Positions 1 through 8,699 of a stretch of DNA of 64,000 nucleotides are shown piece by piece. The notes beneath the pieces are model-generated. The model had not been told where the DNA came from. It worked only from the letters and a program-made list of their open reading frames with translations, and made no database searches. The translations under genes were made by a program, and so were the position numbers. Source of the stretch: CAZMGY01 sp964565945 [NCBI: uncultured bacterium] (GTDB taxonomy: Bacteria > GCA-001730085); contig CAZMGY010000030.1 in assembly GCA_964565945.1 (NCBI GenBank), positions 24,381 through 88,380 on the forward strand. Reading direction: 5' to 3'. The number at the start of each line of letters is the position of its first letter. The stretch's first letter is position 1.

Positions 1-549
1 AACCTCGGGAATACCTATCCACTTAACACCAATCAGATAACTCCCTAAAATCCCAACAAAAATAGAAAATACCATTAAACAAGGTAATAATGAAACACAC
101 GCTAAGAAACGAGGGATTACCAAATAACGGATCGGATGTGTCGCCAACGAGATCAAAGCATCGATTTGCTCCGTCACTCGCATAGTTCCCAATTCGGCAG
201 CCATCGACGCTCCAACGCGGCTAGCCAACATCAATCCTGTCAACACAGGTCCAAGCTCACGTGTCATCGACAAACCAACAATCGGAGATACAATCATATC
301 CAAAGTAAACACCTGCAATTGATAATAACTTTGCACCGTCAAAACCATGCCAGTGAATGCGCCCATAATCAAAACCACAGGTAACGACAACACACCAACG
401 CGATACATTTGTTGAAAGATCAAGGAGGTATCTGGCCAACGTCGTCCTAAAAAAAGAATCGTTTCGTAACAAAACAAACTAAACCTCCCCAGAGATTCTA
501 AAACATCTATTGTTTGTCGTCCCCAAAAACGTCTAAGATTAAAATTCAT
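1..549 (-). CDS. mlaE: MlaE/YrbE-type lipid ABC transporter permease (3' end outside window)
   Basis: Inner-membrane permease of the MlaFEDB-type retrograde phospholipid transport system. The reading frame runs from an ATG at 549 to the window edge without a stop, giving 183 residues and lacking the C-terminus. It holds the family signature: hydrophobic helices with GAFTGMVLTVQ near residue 60, then ELGPVLTGLMLASRVGA, MAAELGTM and EQIDAL followed by PIRYLVIPR. The start codon overlaps the stop of the upstream TamB/AsmA-like gene by 11 bases, so the two are probably translated together. That pairing suggests a lipid-trafficking unit at the cell envelope. The family assignment is confident; which lipid is moved is not visible. 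Confidence 0.93.
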   Translation of the reverse strand, partial: MNFNLRRFWGRQTIDVLESLGRFSLFCYETILFLGRRWPDTSLIFQQMYRVGVLSLPVVLIMGAFTGMVLTVQSYYQLQVFTLDMIVSPIVGLSMTRELGPVLTGLMLASRVGASMAAELGTMRVTEQIDALISLATHPIRYLVIPRFLACVSLLPCLMVFSIFVGILGSYLIGVKWIGIPEV

Positions 550-2368
550 ATTTTCGCTTCACACCCATAATTTCGAAATCTTGCTGCATAGCAAAGAAAA
601 ACATATCGTCGCTAATCGCTAGATTATACTCCAACTCCACACTGGTATCACTATAACCAAGACGTTCGTCGCCAATATATCCCGATTGATTTTTTAAACG
701 GAAACATAACTGATCATTGATTTTTTTCTCAACCATAATTTTACCTTGACCCTGGTTTTTCTGTAAGATCCATCCAGACAATTCAATCGCTTGACCATCG
801 GTGCGATAATTGATTTTATTTTCAATCCGCCCATCTTTATAAGCAAATTCTCCATCAAAAAAGAGGGTATCCTTTTTACGCTGAAATCGTGATTCGTTCA
901 CCAGCATTGTTTTACCTTGACCTTCGGCATGAAATTCTCCTGATAAATATTTTAAATTTTTCAAATAGCCATCCTTCATTTTTAAATCAATTTTATATTG
1001 CGGGGCCAAAAGATCTCCTTGAATAGCGATATTTCCCGAAATAATCCCACGAAACACTTCACCCAATTTTAGCGGAACAAAGGGCTCTAGCAAAGCGGTA
1101 TCCAAACCTTCAATGTTAACCTCTGTTTTAAAAGATATTTCTGGCCTAAATGTCATCATCCCTTGCCCCACAACCAAATGATCTCCCCAGAGAAACTCAG
1201 GAACAATAAATTTATTACTCTCCACATCAAACACCATTCTCATCCCCGGAAAAACCTCTTCTTTAAACTCAATTGATGCCAACTGCATATAGAAATGATC
1301 CAAACGTGGTATCACAACAAAAGGAGCACCGTACTTGCGGCCATCTTTTAAAGCCCAATTCAGTTCCCCATAGAAGGTCTCATGGTCCATATACCCATCT
1401 AATAAAAACATATTGTCCTGTTGGTAGTTCATAACAACTCGTATTTTGTCCGAATCTTTACTTAGACGCAAATGAAGCTCATGCGGTTGATCAGAACCAG
1501 AATGATACTTGATGACAGTTTTCAGTTGCTCTTCATCATGGAACAACTCATAGGACACATGCTTATCTTTCAAATGAATCTCACCTTTGGACTGCAAAAC
1601 ATCTTTTTGACCAGAATCCATATGATCCACAAAGCTAATAGAGCCTAAAGTGATCATTTCTTCACGTTTTAAACGATACGGAGCAACGTTCAACGACACA
1701 TATTCTGGATCCCATACCAAGGCCAGTAATCCCGTAAAAACACCATTTTTGGCCAAGTTTACCTTTAAGATCCCTTGGTCTAAACTTAAATTAGCTGACT
1801 GAATATCTATCTGAGCACGCATGGTTTGTTTGTCTTCAAAAAACGTACCCGATATAACACCAAAAGGACTGTCATAGTTTTTAGGAAACAAGTCGAACTG
1901 AATCTTTTGCTTCGATAAAGTTTTGAGCGAAAGAGTCCCGACCATATCGCGAAAAGAAATACCCTTAAAACGCTGTAAACATTTTGTCTGATTAAAACAG
2001 GTTCCTTTTAGGGGGTTAAACAAAGAGGAATCCAGTTGCCCCCAATACACCCGTGGTTCACTAAAAGTAATCCTATCGATTTGCCCTCGGGTCAAAAGAC
2101 GAAACAAATTTGTCGTAACACACACCTGATTTAGATCAAGTTCAAAGCGGTAATGATGATTAGATGTTTTGGAAAAACGAACATATTCTAAGGCAATTTG
2201 GTTCAAAGATAAGAACGAAACAGCACCAACTTGAACATTAACACCACGGCTTTGAAAGAATCTTTCAACACCAAAACGCAGCAAAGAACCACTGTAAAAA
2301 ACAAGGGCGACACTCCCCACGCTCAATAAAATAAGAAAAGGAAGCACCAGCAATTTGCTATATTTCAT
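539..2368 (-). CDS. AsmA/TamB-like envelope protein
   Basis: A 609-residue protein with one N-terminal membrane anchor (about residues 5-28), then a long beta-rich region. It begins AsmA-like (FGVERFFQSRG, then a beta-rich RFELDLNQVCVTT stretch). Near residues 430-540 it has the pattern of TamB/YhdP-type repeats (GNIAIQGDLLAP, LKNLKYLSGEFHAEG), and it ends in MGVKRKYEF. Proteins of this class form hydrophobic grooves that bridge the inner and outer membranes and carry phospholipid. It starts immediately after clpC stops and its end overlaps mlaE by 11 bases. The position beside mlaE supports a lipid-transport role, but that is inference; the sequence is too divergent to name a gene. Confidence 0.6.
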   Translation of the reverse strand: MKYSKLLVLPFLILLSVGSVALVFYSGSLLRFGVERFFQSRGVNVQVGAVSFLSLNQIALEYVRFSKTSNHHYRFELDLNQVCVTTNLFRLLTRGQIDRITFSEPRVYWGQLDSSLFNPLKGTCFNQTKCLQRFKGISFRDMVGTLSLKTLSKQKIQFDLFPKNYDSPFGVISGTFFEDKQTMRAQIDIQSANLSLDQGILKVNLAKNGVFTGLLALVWDPEYVSLNVAPYRLKREEMITLGSISFVDHMDSGQKDVLQSKGEIHLKDKHVSYELFHDEEQLKTVIKYHSGSDQPHELHLRLSKDSDKIRVVMNYQQDNMFLLDGYMDHETFYGELNWALKDGRKYGAPFVVIPRLDHFYMQLASIEFKEEVFPGMRMVFDVESNKFIVPEFLWGDHLVVGQGMMTFRPEISFKTEVNIEGLDTALLEPFVPLKLGEVFRGIISGNIAIQGDLLAPQYKIDLKMKDGYLKNLKYLSGEFHAEGQGKTMLVNESRFQRKKDTLFFDGEFAYKDGRIENKINYRTDGQAIELSGWILQKNQGQGKIMVEKKINDQLCFRLKNQSGYIGDERLGYSDTSVELEYNLAISDDMFFFAMQQDFEIMGVKRKYEF

Positions 2369-4810
2369 CTACGATACACCAAAAGCAAAAGATAACTCAT
2401 TTTTCTTGACACTTACCTTAAGCACATCACTAGGTTTAAAGTTCCCTTTAAGAATCTCTTCCGAAATTCGATCTTCGATGTAACGTTGAATGGCACGGCG
2501 CAAAGGTCGTGCGCCATAAAAGCTATCAAAGCCTTTTTCGATTAAAAATTCTTTAGCCTTAGGACCTACTTTAAGGCCCATACCTTTGGCCACAAGACGT
2601 TGACGAATACACTCAAGTTCAATATCGATAATTTTCTCTAAATCATTGCGATCCAATGAGTTGAACACAATCACTTCGTCCAAACGATTCAAAAACTCTG
2701 GACGAAACTTTTTCTTCATTTCTTCCAAAAGCTTATCTTTGATCATATCTTGATCTATTTTTTCTTCTTCGGCCACAACCGCATGAAACCCTAAAGAATT
2801 TTGTTGCTGAAGTGTTTCAACACCCACATTAGATGTCATGATGATCAAAGTGTTACGAAAATCAACCCGACGCCCATAGCTGTCCGTCATATAACCTTCT
2901 TCCAAAATTTGCAATAAAACATTAAACATATCGGAATGAGCTTTTTCCATTTCGTCGAAAAGAATTACCGAATAAGGACGCCGTCTGACCTTCTCGGACA
3001 ACTGCCCACCTTCTTCATAACCGACATAGCCTGGAGGAGCTCCAATCAGACGCGATAGGGAAAACTTCTCCATGTATTCCGACATATCAATCGTAATCAT
3101 AGCCTCATCATCGCCAAACAAAAACTTAGCCAAAGACTTAGCCAATAAAGTTTTTCCAACACCAGTGGGTCCCAAAAAAACAAACGACCCAATTGGCCTT
3201 GCAGGATTTTTCATCCCTGTGTAGGACCGACGAATGGCGTGCGAAATAGAGCCTATCGCATCCAATTGTCCCACAACCGACCCCTGCAAGGATTTTTCCA
3301 TCTTCAAAAGACGCTCGGTTTCTTTCTCGGTTAAACGCGTGACCGGAATACCTGTGATTTTTGAAATCACTTCCGCCACATCCTCTACCGTCACGACCGT
3401 TTCAAGCTCATTTTTGGCATCACGCCAATTTTGCTCGTAAGACTCCATCTTATGCAAAACATCACGTTCCTTGTCTCTCAGGGAAGCTGCAAGTTCAAAG
3501 TCTTGATTTTTGATTGCTTCTTCTTTTTCTTCATGCACACGTTCCAAATCATGTTTTAGCTCATGAAAATCTCGTGGCAGTGTGGTCACCGACAACCTCA
3601 CCTTAGCTCCCGCCTCATCAATCATGTCGATGGCCTTATCGGGCAAAAAGCGATCTGTGATATAGCGATTCGCCATACGGGCCGCCGCCACCAAAGCATC
3701 ATCTGTAATTTTGGCTCGGTGATGCGCTTCGTATTTGTCGCGCAGGCCTTTAAGAATTTCAATTGTCTCCTCCACGCTGGGAGCATCGACAAAGATGGTT
3801 TGAAAACGACGCTCTAGAGCTCCATCTTTTTCGATGTATTTGCGATACTCATTCATGGTTGTAGCACCAATTACTTGAATTTCGCCACGAGACAACGAAG
3901 GCTTAAGAATATTAGCCGCATCAATCGCCCCTTCAGCCCCACCTGCTCCTACCAAAGTGTGGATTTCATCAATGAACAAAATCACATCTTTGGCTTTACG
4001 AATTTCATCCATCACAGCCTTAATTCGTTCCTCAAATTGACCTCGATATTTCGTTCCAGCCACCATCAATGCAATATCTAAGACAACAATCCGCTTGGAA
4101 CGCAAAATTTCAGGCACATGACCATCGATAATTTTTTGAGCTAAGCCTTCAATAACAGCCGTCTTTCCAACACCAGGCTCACCTAGCAACACAGGATTAT
4201 TTTTTGTCCGTCGCCCCAAAACCTGAAGAACTCTTTCTATCTCGGATTTGCGACCAATCACAGGGTCAAGTTTACCCATGCGAGCCTCTTCCGTCAGATC
4301 TTGCCCAAAAGAATCGAGAGCGGGAGTCTTATTCTTTTTATCTTCCGCCTGAGAACTGATTTCCATGGTCAACGAGGTTCCCAAGAGCTGTACAATTTCT
4401 TTTTGAATTTGGGCTAACGAAACTCCCAGGTTATTCAAAACACTTGCGGCCACACCTTCTTCTTCTAGAAGCAAGCCCAACAGCAAGTGCTCGGTCCCAA
4501 TGTAGTTATGACCAAATTTACGCGCCTCTTCCATAGCTAGCTCTATCACACGCTTAGCCTTGGGGGTAAATTCAATTTCTTCCACGATCTCATAGTCATA
4601 ATCTGTTGAAACTTTTTTCTCAATCTCTTGGCGAATGGTCTCGAAACTCAAACCTAAATTTTGCAATACAGCACCCGCAACACCTTGCCCCTCTTTGATG
4701 AGTCCCAACAAAATATGTTCTGTACCAACATAGTCATGATGAAAAATTTTAGCTTCTTCCCGAGCTAACAGCAAAACTTTACGCGCTCTTTCTGTAAAAC
4801 GATCAAACAT
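2369..4810 (-). CDS. clpC: ClpC-type AAA+ chaperone, ATPase subunit of Clp protease
   Basis: 813 residues with the full ClpC plan. A double Clp_N repeat covers residues 1-145 (TERARKVLLLAREEA, then VIELAMEEARKFGHNYIGTEH). AAA+ domain 1 has Walker A GEPGVGKT and Walker B VILFIDEIHTL. A middle domain carries a UVR-like motif near 430-455 (EAIKNQDFELAASLRDKERD). AAA+ domain 2 has GPTGVGKT and VILFDEMEKA, followed by the ClpB_D2-small domain. It unfolds substrates for ClpP. No mcsA, mcsB or ctsR gene lies upstream, unlike the Firmicutes operon. A 21-codon reading frame with its own good ribosome binding site overlaps the start. Confidence 0.97.
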   Translation of the reverse strand: MFDRFTERARKVLLLAREEAKIFHHDYVGTEHILLGLIKEGQGVAGAVLQNLGLSFETIRQEIEKKVSTDYDYEIVEEIEFTPKAKRVIELAMEEARKFGHNYIGTEHLLLGLLLEEEGVAASVLNNLGVSLAQIQKEIVQLLGTSLTMEISSQAEDKKNKTPALDSFGQDLTEEARMGKLDPVIGRKSEIERVLQVLGRRTKNNPVLLGEPGVGKTAVIEGLAQKIIDGHVPEILRSKRIVVLDIALMVAGTKYRGQFEERIKAVMDEIRKAKDVILFIDEIHTLVGAGGAEGAIDAANILKPSLSRGEIQVIGATTMNEYRKYIEKDGALERRFQTIFVDAPSVEETIEILKGLRDKYEAHHRAKITDDALVAAARMANRYITDRFLPDKAIDMIDEAGAKVRLSVTTLPRDFHELKHDLERVHEEKEEAIKNQDFELAASLRDKERDVLHKMESYEQNWRDAKNELETVVTVEDVAEVISKITGIPVTRLTEKETERLLKMEKSLQGSVVGQLDAIGSISHAIRRSYTGMKNPARPIGSFVFLGPTGVGKTLLAKSLAKFLFGDDEAMITIDMSEYMEKFSLSRLIGAPPGYVGYEEGGQLSEKVRRRPYSVILFDEMEKAHSDMFNVLLQILEEGYMTDSYGRRVDFRNTLIIMTSNVGVETLQQQNSLGFHAVVAEEEKIDQDMIKDKLLEEMKKKFRPEFLNRLDEVIVFNSLDRNDLEKIIDIELECIRQRLVAKGMGLKVGPKAKEFLIEKGFDSFYGARPLRRAIQRYIEDRISEEILKGNFKPSDVLKVSVKKNELSFAFGVS

Positions 4811-4868
4811 AAACTCCCCCTCTTAATCTTACTCCTAAATGCTGTCGAATTAAATCTTCTCTTTTCAT
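4803..4868 (-). CDS. possible 21-residue leader ORF overlapping the clpC start
   Basis: An ATG at 4868 is preceded by GAGAGGAATT, a good Shine-Dalgarno match at suitable spacing. The frame runs 21 codons and stops with TGA at 4803-4805, overlapping the clpC ATG (4808-4810) by 8 bases. The peptide is basic (it starts MKREDLIRQHL). Ribosomes ending here would sit on the clpC start, so translational coupling is possible. It could equally be chance; no conservation can be judged from one genome. Confidence 0.3.
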   Translation of the reverse strand: MKREDLIRQHLGVRLRGGVYV

Positions 4869-5140
4869 AATTCCTCTCTTCTGGTAGATACTTCCTCCTT
4901 CTCAAGCATTTGAACATGCCCAAGCTGAAGTAGAAAAAATAATTAAAATAACTTGTTTTCATCCAATTACCGCATGCTAAATTTATACCACATCCGAGCC
5001 AAATTGTAGACAACAAATCAATTAACTCAGAAAAACTCATCAAACACGCATTTTGCAAGATTCCTAAGGAGCGATAGACCTTATAGCTCTGATCAGTTGG
5101 ATGCGTTTGCCACAAAAGTTATAAAACGTAAACCTCGCAT
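4869..5140. other. non-coding stretch upstream of clpC
   Basis: No convincing gene is present. A minus-strand frame covering 4765-5115 is open for 116 codons, but its composition (Cys, Leu and Phe clusters) and its overlap with the clpC N-terminus argue against it. The minus strand carries TATAAA near 4980 with no well-spaced -35 match, and a GAAGGAGGAAG stretch near 4890-4900 with no start codon at proper spacing. It probably holds the clpC promoter, which I cannot place. Confidence 0.4.
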
Positions 5141-5534
5141 CTATCGAGCTAGAAGAGTTTTATTAATTAGTTCTCTTAGTCGTTTATTCTCGGACTTAAT
5201 CAAAAGAATTTTTTGATCCCTCATTCTGACTATTAAAAAACAAACTATCTCGATTTTGCTCACTCACAGATGTTGGACTTATAGTTGCCTCTTTGGTCAC
5301 AACTTCGCTCGATGTCTCTTTGACTTATTCGCACAAGAGGTTAACCTCTACAAGCAAACGGTCAGCTTTGTGTTTATAAACCTTTTTGCTATGTTTTTCA
5401 CGACGAAGACGATTCATAAGACTCTCATTTTTATTATCATCCAGAAACTTCGTCTGTTTACACCCTTCTTTGCGTTACAAATCACGCACCTAATTTTTGA
5501 GCTTTTTGTCCTTGCTCAAAAGTGTTTAATATTT
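5141..5534 (-). pseudogene. decayed in-frame 3' extension of the coiled-coil gene
   Basis: Downstream of the coiled-coil gene's stop (5535-5537) the same frame continues for over 110 codons with protein-like composition rich in Lys, Glu, Asn, Ser and Arg, for example LLSKDKKLKN, MNRLRREKHSKKVYKHKADR and SEQNRDSLFFNSQNEG. It is interrupted only by in-frame stops at 5526-5528, 5490-5492, 5475-5477, 5325-5327 and 5196-5198, all TAA or TAG. Each would be a Gln codon before a single C-to-T change. Beyond 5196 a shifted frame reads SENKRLRELINKTLLAR to a TAG at 5141. The simplest reading is nonsense decay of a formerly longer protein. Confidence 0.6.
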
Positions 5535-6890
5535 TTACGAATTGTCCCGAAATGCCTTCTGAGATAAAAACTTAATAATCGGAACTTTCGTTTCTTGTGT
5601 ATTCATTTGCCTCTGATGTTTTTTACCCTTAAACATTTTGATTTCTCGCTGATAATGCTTAACCAAAACTTCAACTTGGCTTTTATTGCGTTCGAGTTCA
5701 TCTATGCGAGATAGCGCCATCTTTAGTTCGTTTTTGATCACTTCGATTTCTTGATGGGATTGCTTGTACTTTTTGTTATAAGGATCATGTTTAGGTTTGG
5801 TAGCAACACTTTTAACCTGTATCAACTCATCTTGCAAAAATGCTCCCATCCGTTGCAACTTTTTAACCTCTTGCATCCCTTGCGCTTCATCAACTCTTTT
5901 ATTTTTGCTATCTCGATACAGCTGCTTGTACTTCTCGACCTTTTCTTTAAGACTGATAATCTCATCTTCTCTCTCAGATAAGTTTTGTTCAAACTCATTC
6001 GTCAAACGGTCTTCCAGCAAATCGATTTCACGGTTAAGCTTACGAATATGCCGATCATACCTCTTCGCTTCATTTATGTAATGAGCCACTTGATTCTTCA
6101 TTTGGGTATTTAGGCGTTGCACATGCTCCATCTTCATTTCTAAGGCTTCTTGTTTGGCTCTATTTAAGGGAGTCTTAACAACACGAGGAACTCCTTTTTC
6201 AACAACCACTTCTTTGTAAATCACCTTAGGAGAAGACGAATTTTTGTGGGACTGACTTGCCAAGGCTTTAAGTCCTTTGTTCTCACGCAACAACTCAGCC
6301 ACACGTTCTTGATAATTGGCTTGACCATGCTTTTCTTTAACCAACAATGACGCGAACTTTCTTTTCTCGCGCGCCATCTTGCTATAATTTTTTTGAAGGA
6401 CTTTAAGACGGGTTTTGATCTGCTCTACATTTTGGCTAGAGTTTTTTTTTAAAGATCCCGTCGTTTTTTCAGAATACTCCTTTTGCAACTTGATGTATTT
6501 GGACTCAAGACCCTCAATTTTCTTCTGCGTGTCCGACAACTGCTTCATAAGATGATTTTTGTCTTTAGCTAAATCCGAAAGCATCTTCACTTTTTTCTGA
6601 GACTTCAAGCGATCCTTTTCTAGCTGACGAATGGTAATCGTGTACGATTGCATCTTTCGATCCAAGCGTTGAATAACCTCTTGAGACACATTTTTATTTT
6701 CTTTAAGCTCTAATAAAACCTCCTCGTCCAAGAAAGACGTAAAACCTTCTGATTGATTCCAAGTATTGAATTGCTGCTGACGCTGCTCATAGGCGAGCTC
6801 TCGAGAGGACTGATTTAACGCATCAGACGAAACAACGCCTCCCAGAGGCAAACTGAAAAAAATAAAACCTAAAATAACATTCTTTTTCAT
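5535..6890 (-). CDS. exported coiled-coil protein
   Basis: The ATG at 6890 follows AAGGGAGAG and gives 451 residues. Upstream in-frame codons would extend it to 6989 but overlap ftsQ and lack a signal. A signal peptide is clear (MKKNVILGFIFFSLPLGG, then VVSSDA). The rest is almost entirely charged heptad-type coiled coil, for example residues 70-190 and 265-425 (AKRYDRHIRKLNREIDLLEDR). No catalytic domain is visible. It follows ftsQ after an 82-base gap, where ftsA is usually found, so a structural or septum/envelope role is possible but unproven. Its 3' end runs into a decayed tail in the same frame, so the present protein may be truncated. Confidence 0.75.
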   Translation of the reverse strand: MKKNVILGFIFFSLPLGGVVSSDALNQSSRELAYEQRQQQFNTWNQSEGFTSFLDEEVLLELKENKNVSQEVIQRLDRKMQSYTITIRQLEKDRLKSQKKVKMLSDLAKDKNHLMKQLSDTQKKIEGLESKYIKLQKEYSEKTTGSLKKNSSQNVEQIKTRLKVLQKNYSKMAREKRKFASLLVKEKHGQANYQERVAELLRENKGLKALASQSHKNSSSPKVIYKEVVVEKGVPRVVKTPLNRAKQEALEMKMEHVQRLNTQMKNQVAHYINEAKRYDRHIRKLNREIDLLEDRLTNEFEQNLSEREDEIISLKEKVEKYKQLYRDSKNKRVDEAQGMQEVKKLQRMGAFLQDELIQVKSVATKPKHDPYNKKYKQSHQEIEVIKNELKMALSRIDELERNKSQVEVLVKHYQREIKMFKGKKHQRQMNTQETKVPIIKFLSQKAFRDNS

Positions 6891-6972
6891 TGTCATACTC
6901 TCCCTTACGGATTTGACCTCAATATTTATACAAAAACTGTAAAAAAGCATATTAACAATATAATAACATGCT

Positions 6973-7788
6973 TTAGAATTTAGCGTCACGCCATTTTCTC
7001 TTGGGCCGAATAATCACCCCGCCAAAACGCAAATCAACATAACTGGCATTGTCCATCGATGTTTTCTTTTCTTGCATAATCACCGATAAACTCTCTAGCT
7101 TTTGTTGAAACTCATTACTACCTAACTGTATTTTAACATCATCAGTCGTTGTCAAAATAATTTGCTTAATATTCCCCATATTGATTTTTTTGATTTTCAG
7201 AGCCCGAGCAACCTCCGACACAGAAAAAGTTTTCATCACTTCCAACGCTTTCAGTATTTTGGGAGACGTCACAGGACTCCCGACTATTAGTTTTTCTTTT
7301 AAATAACGCAAGCCCGTCACCACAGGCTTGGAACTATCTTCTTTTTTGTTCCTCACACGGACAATATAGCCCTCACGATCAATCTCATAATAATGACGCT
7401 GGTACAACAAAAGAATGTAAGGAGTCCTTTCTACGACACGAATATCCAAAGTATAAGGCAAAATGCGTCTAATTTGAACATCCTTCACATAGGGATGACG
7501 CAAAAGTCTCTGGGACATCTGCGTTATATCGACATCAAAAATATGTTGACCTCGAGAGACCTGCAAACTTTGATAAATATCATTTTGAGTCAGTCTTTTT
7601 TGCCCCTTAACTTTAATCTCTTTGAGCAAAAACATATCGGATATATAAACACGTTGATACAGCACATAACCGCCAAACCCAAGAGGAACCACAACAGCCA
7701 GCACGAGCAAAACCTTCCAAAGCATTAAAAATCGCTCTTGCCACATTCTTACATAGACATTTTTTCCAAACGATTTGCGCTTTCCCAC
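6973..7788 (-). CDS. ftsQ: cell division protein FtsQ/DivIB
   Basis: 271 residues: a short basic cytoplasmic tail, one membrane helix (about 22-46), a POTRA domain (LLKEIKVKGQKRLTQNDIYQSL, with VKDVQIRRILPYTLDIRVVER) and an FtsQ beta domain ending YVDLRFGGVIIRPKRK. FtsQ links FtsK/FtsA to FtsBL in the divisome. The start is GTG at 7788, preceded by GAGG, and lies 40 bases inside ddl. It belongs to the rnhB-murB-ddl-ftsQ operon. ftsA and ftsZ do not follow, which is unusual for a ddl-ftsQ cluster. Confidence 0.9.
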   Translation of the reverse strand: MGKRKSFGKNVYVRMWQERFLMLWKVLLVLAVVVPLGFGGYVLYQRVYISDMFLLKEIKVKGQKRLTQNDIYQSLQVSRGQHIFDVDITQMSQRLLRHPYVKDVQIRRILPYTLDIRVVERTPYILLLYQRHYYEIDREGYIVRVRNKKEDSSKPVVTGLRYLKEKLIVGSPVTSPKILKALEVMKTFSVSEVARALKIKKINMGNIKQIILTTTDDVKIQLGSNEFQQKLESLSVIMQEKKTSMDNASYVDLRFGGVIIRPKRKWRDAKF

Positions 7789-8699
7789 TTTTTTTCCTCT
7801 TGATTATGTCGTTTTATAGTATCGTCAACGATTGTAGCACAGAGCTCTTCAAAGCCTATTCCTCTGCGAGAGGCGGCCATTGGAACTAAACTTGTTTCGG
7901 TAAAACCAGGAACCGTATTCACTTCCAAAACAACAGGAACCGCCTTAGATAAAATAAAATCAATACGAAACACCCCAGTCAAACGTGATTCTCGCAAAAG
8001 ACGTTGTACCATTGCATTAATATTTGTGCGTTCCAAAAACGTTAATTGCGGATCACACACGTAACGTGTAGCACCCTTATTATACTTGGCATAATAATCA
8101 AAAAAAGAACTCCGCGGAATGATTTCTATCGGATCCAACACCTGACCAGCAACCACACCAACAGTCATTTCCCGCCCATCAATCTTGGGCTCCACCAAAG
8201 CTATGTGATCGTAACGAAAAGCTTCGTCCAAAGCATCCTCGTAGTCATCCACACTCTCAACCAAAGACACCCCAAAACTCGACCCTTCAGCCGAGGGTTT
8301 CACAATCCACGGTAAAGCAAAAGGAGGATACAAAGGATAAGTATTGTGAGGCCGACAACATATATACGGCGCTACAGCAACACTCGCCTCTAAAAAAAAG
8401 GCCTTGCTCAAACGTTTATCAAAAGACCAGCGACAGGTCTCCGAGTCAGAACTTGTGAAAGGAATGCCTTTTTCTTCTAATATCGCCTGGATTTGTCCAT
8501 TCTCTCCAAAGCCACCATGAAGTGCGATAAACGCCAACTCACATTCTTCGGAATCAATTTCATAAATCTCTTGAAGCGCCCCATCCCATAAACAGGTTCT
8601 AAAACCAAGCGTTTCAAATGCTTTTTGGACCGCTCTTCCAGACTTTAAAGATATGTCTCGTTCGGCCGAAGCCCCCCCAGCTAACACATAAATCATCAC
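7749..8699 (-). CDS. ddl: D-alanine--D-alanine ligase
   Basis: 316 residues of the ATP-grasp Ddl family, which joins two D-Ala for the peptidoglycan pentapeptide. Visible motifs are GGASAERDISLKSG at the N-terminus, ALHGGFGENGQ, WIVKPSAEGSSFGV (ATP grasp), EMTVGVV and EVNTVPGFTETSLVP (Mg/ATP and dipeptide site). The GTG at 8699 overlaps the murB stop as GTGA; an ATG one codon later is equally possible. Translation is probably coupled to murB. Confidence 0.96.
   Translation of the reverse strand: MMIYVLAGGASAERDISLKSGRAVQKAFETLGFRTCLWDGALQEIYEIDSEECELAFIALHGGFGENGQIQAILEEKGIPFTSSDSETCRWSFDKRLSKAFFLEASVAVAPYICCRPHNTYPLYPPFALPWIVKPSAEGSSFGVSLVESVDDYEDALDEAFRYDHIALVEPKIDGREMTVGVVAGQVLDPIEIIPRSSFFDYYAKYNKGATRYVCDPQLTFLERTNINAMVQRLLRESRLTGVFRIDFILSKAVPVVLEVNTVPGFTETSLVPMAASRRGIGFEELCATIVDDTIKRHNQEEKKWESANRLEKMSM

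Noticed and set aside
4765-5115. 116-codon minus-strand frame upstream of clpC
   Set aside because: It overlaps the clpC start, has a composition rich in Cys, Leu and Phe, and no ribosome site or family likeness.
5141-5534. Genome-wide recoding of TAA/TAG as Gln
   Set aside because: Many genes in the window end properly at TAA or TAG (ftsQ, trxB, korB, gspG), and reading through them gives no sensible protein. Recoding of the whole genome is not supported; local decay is simpler.
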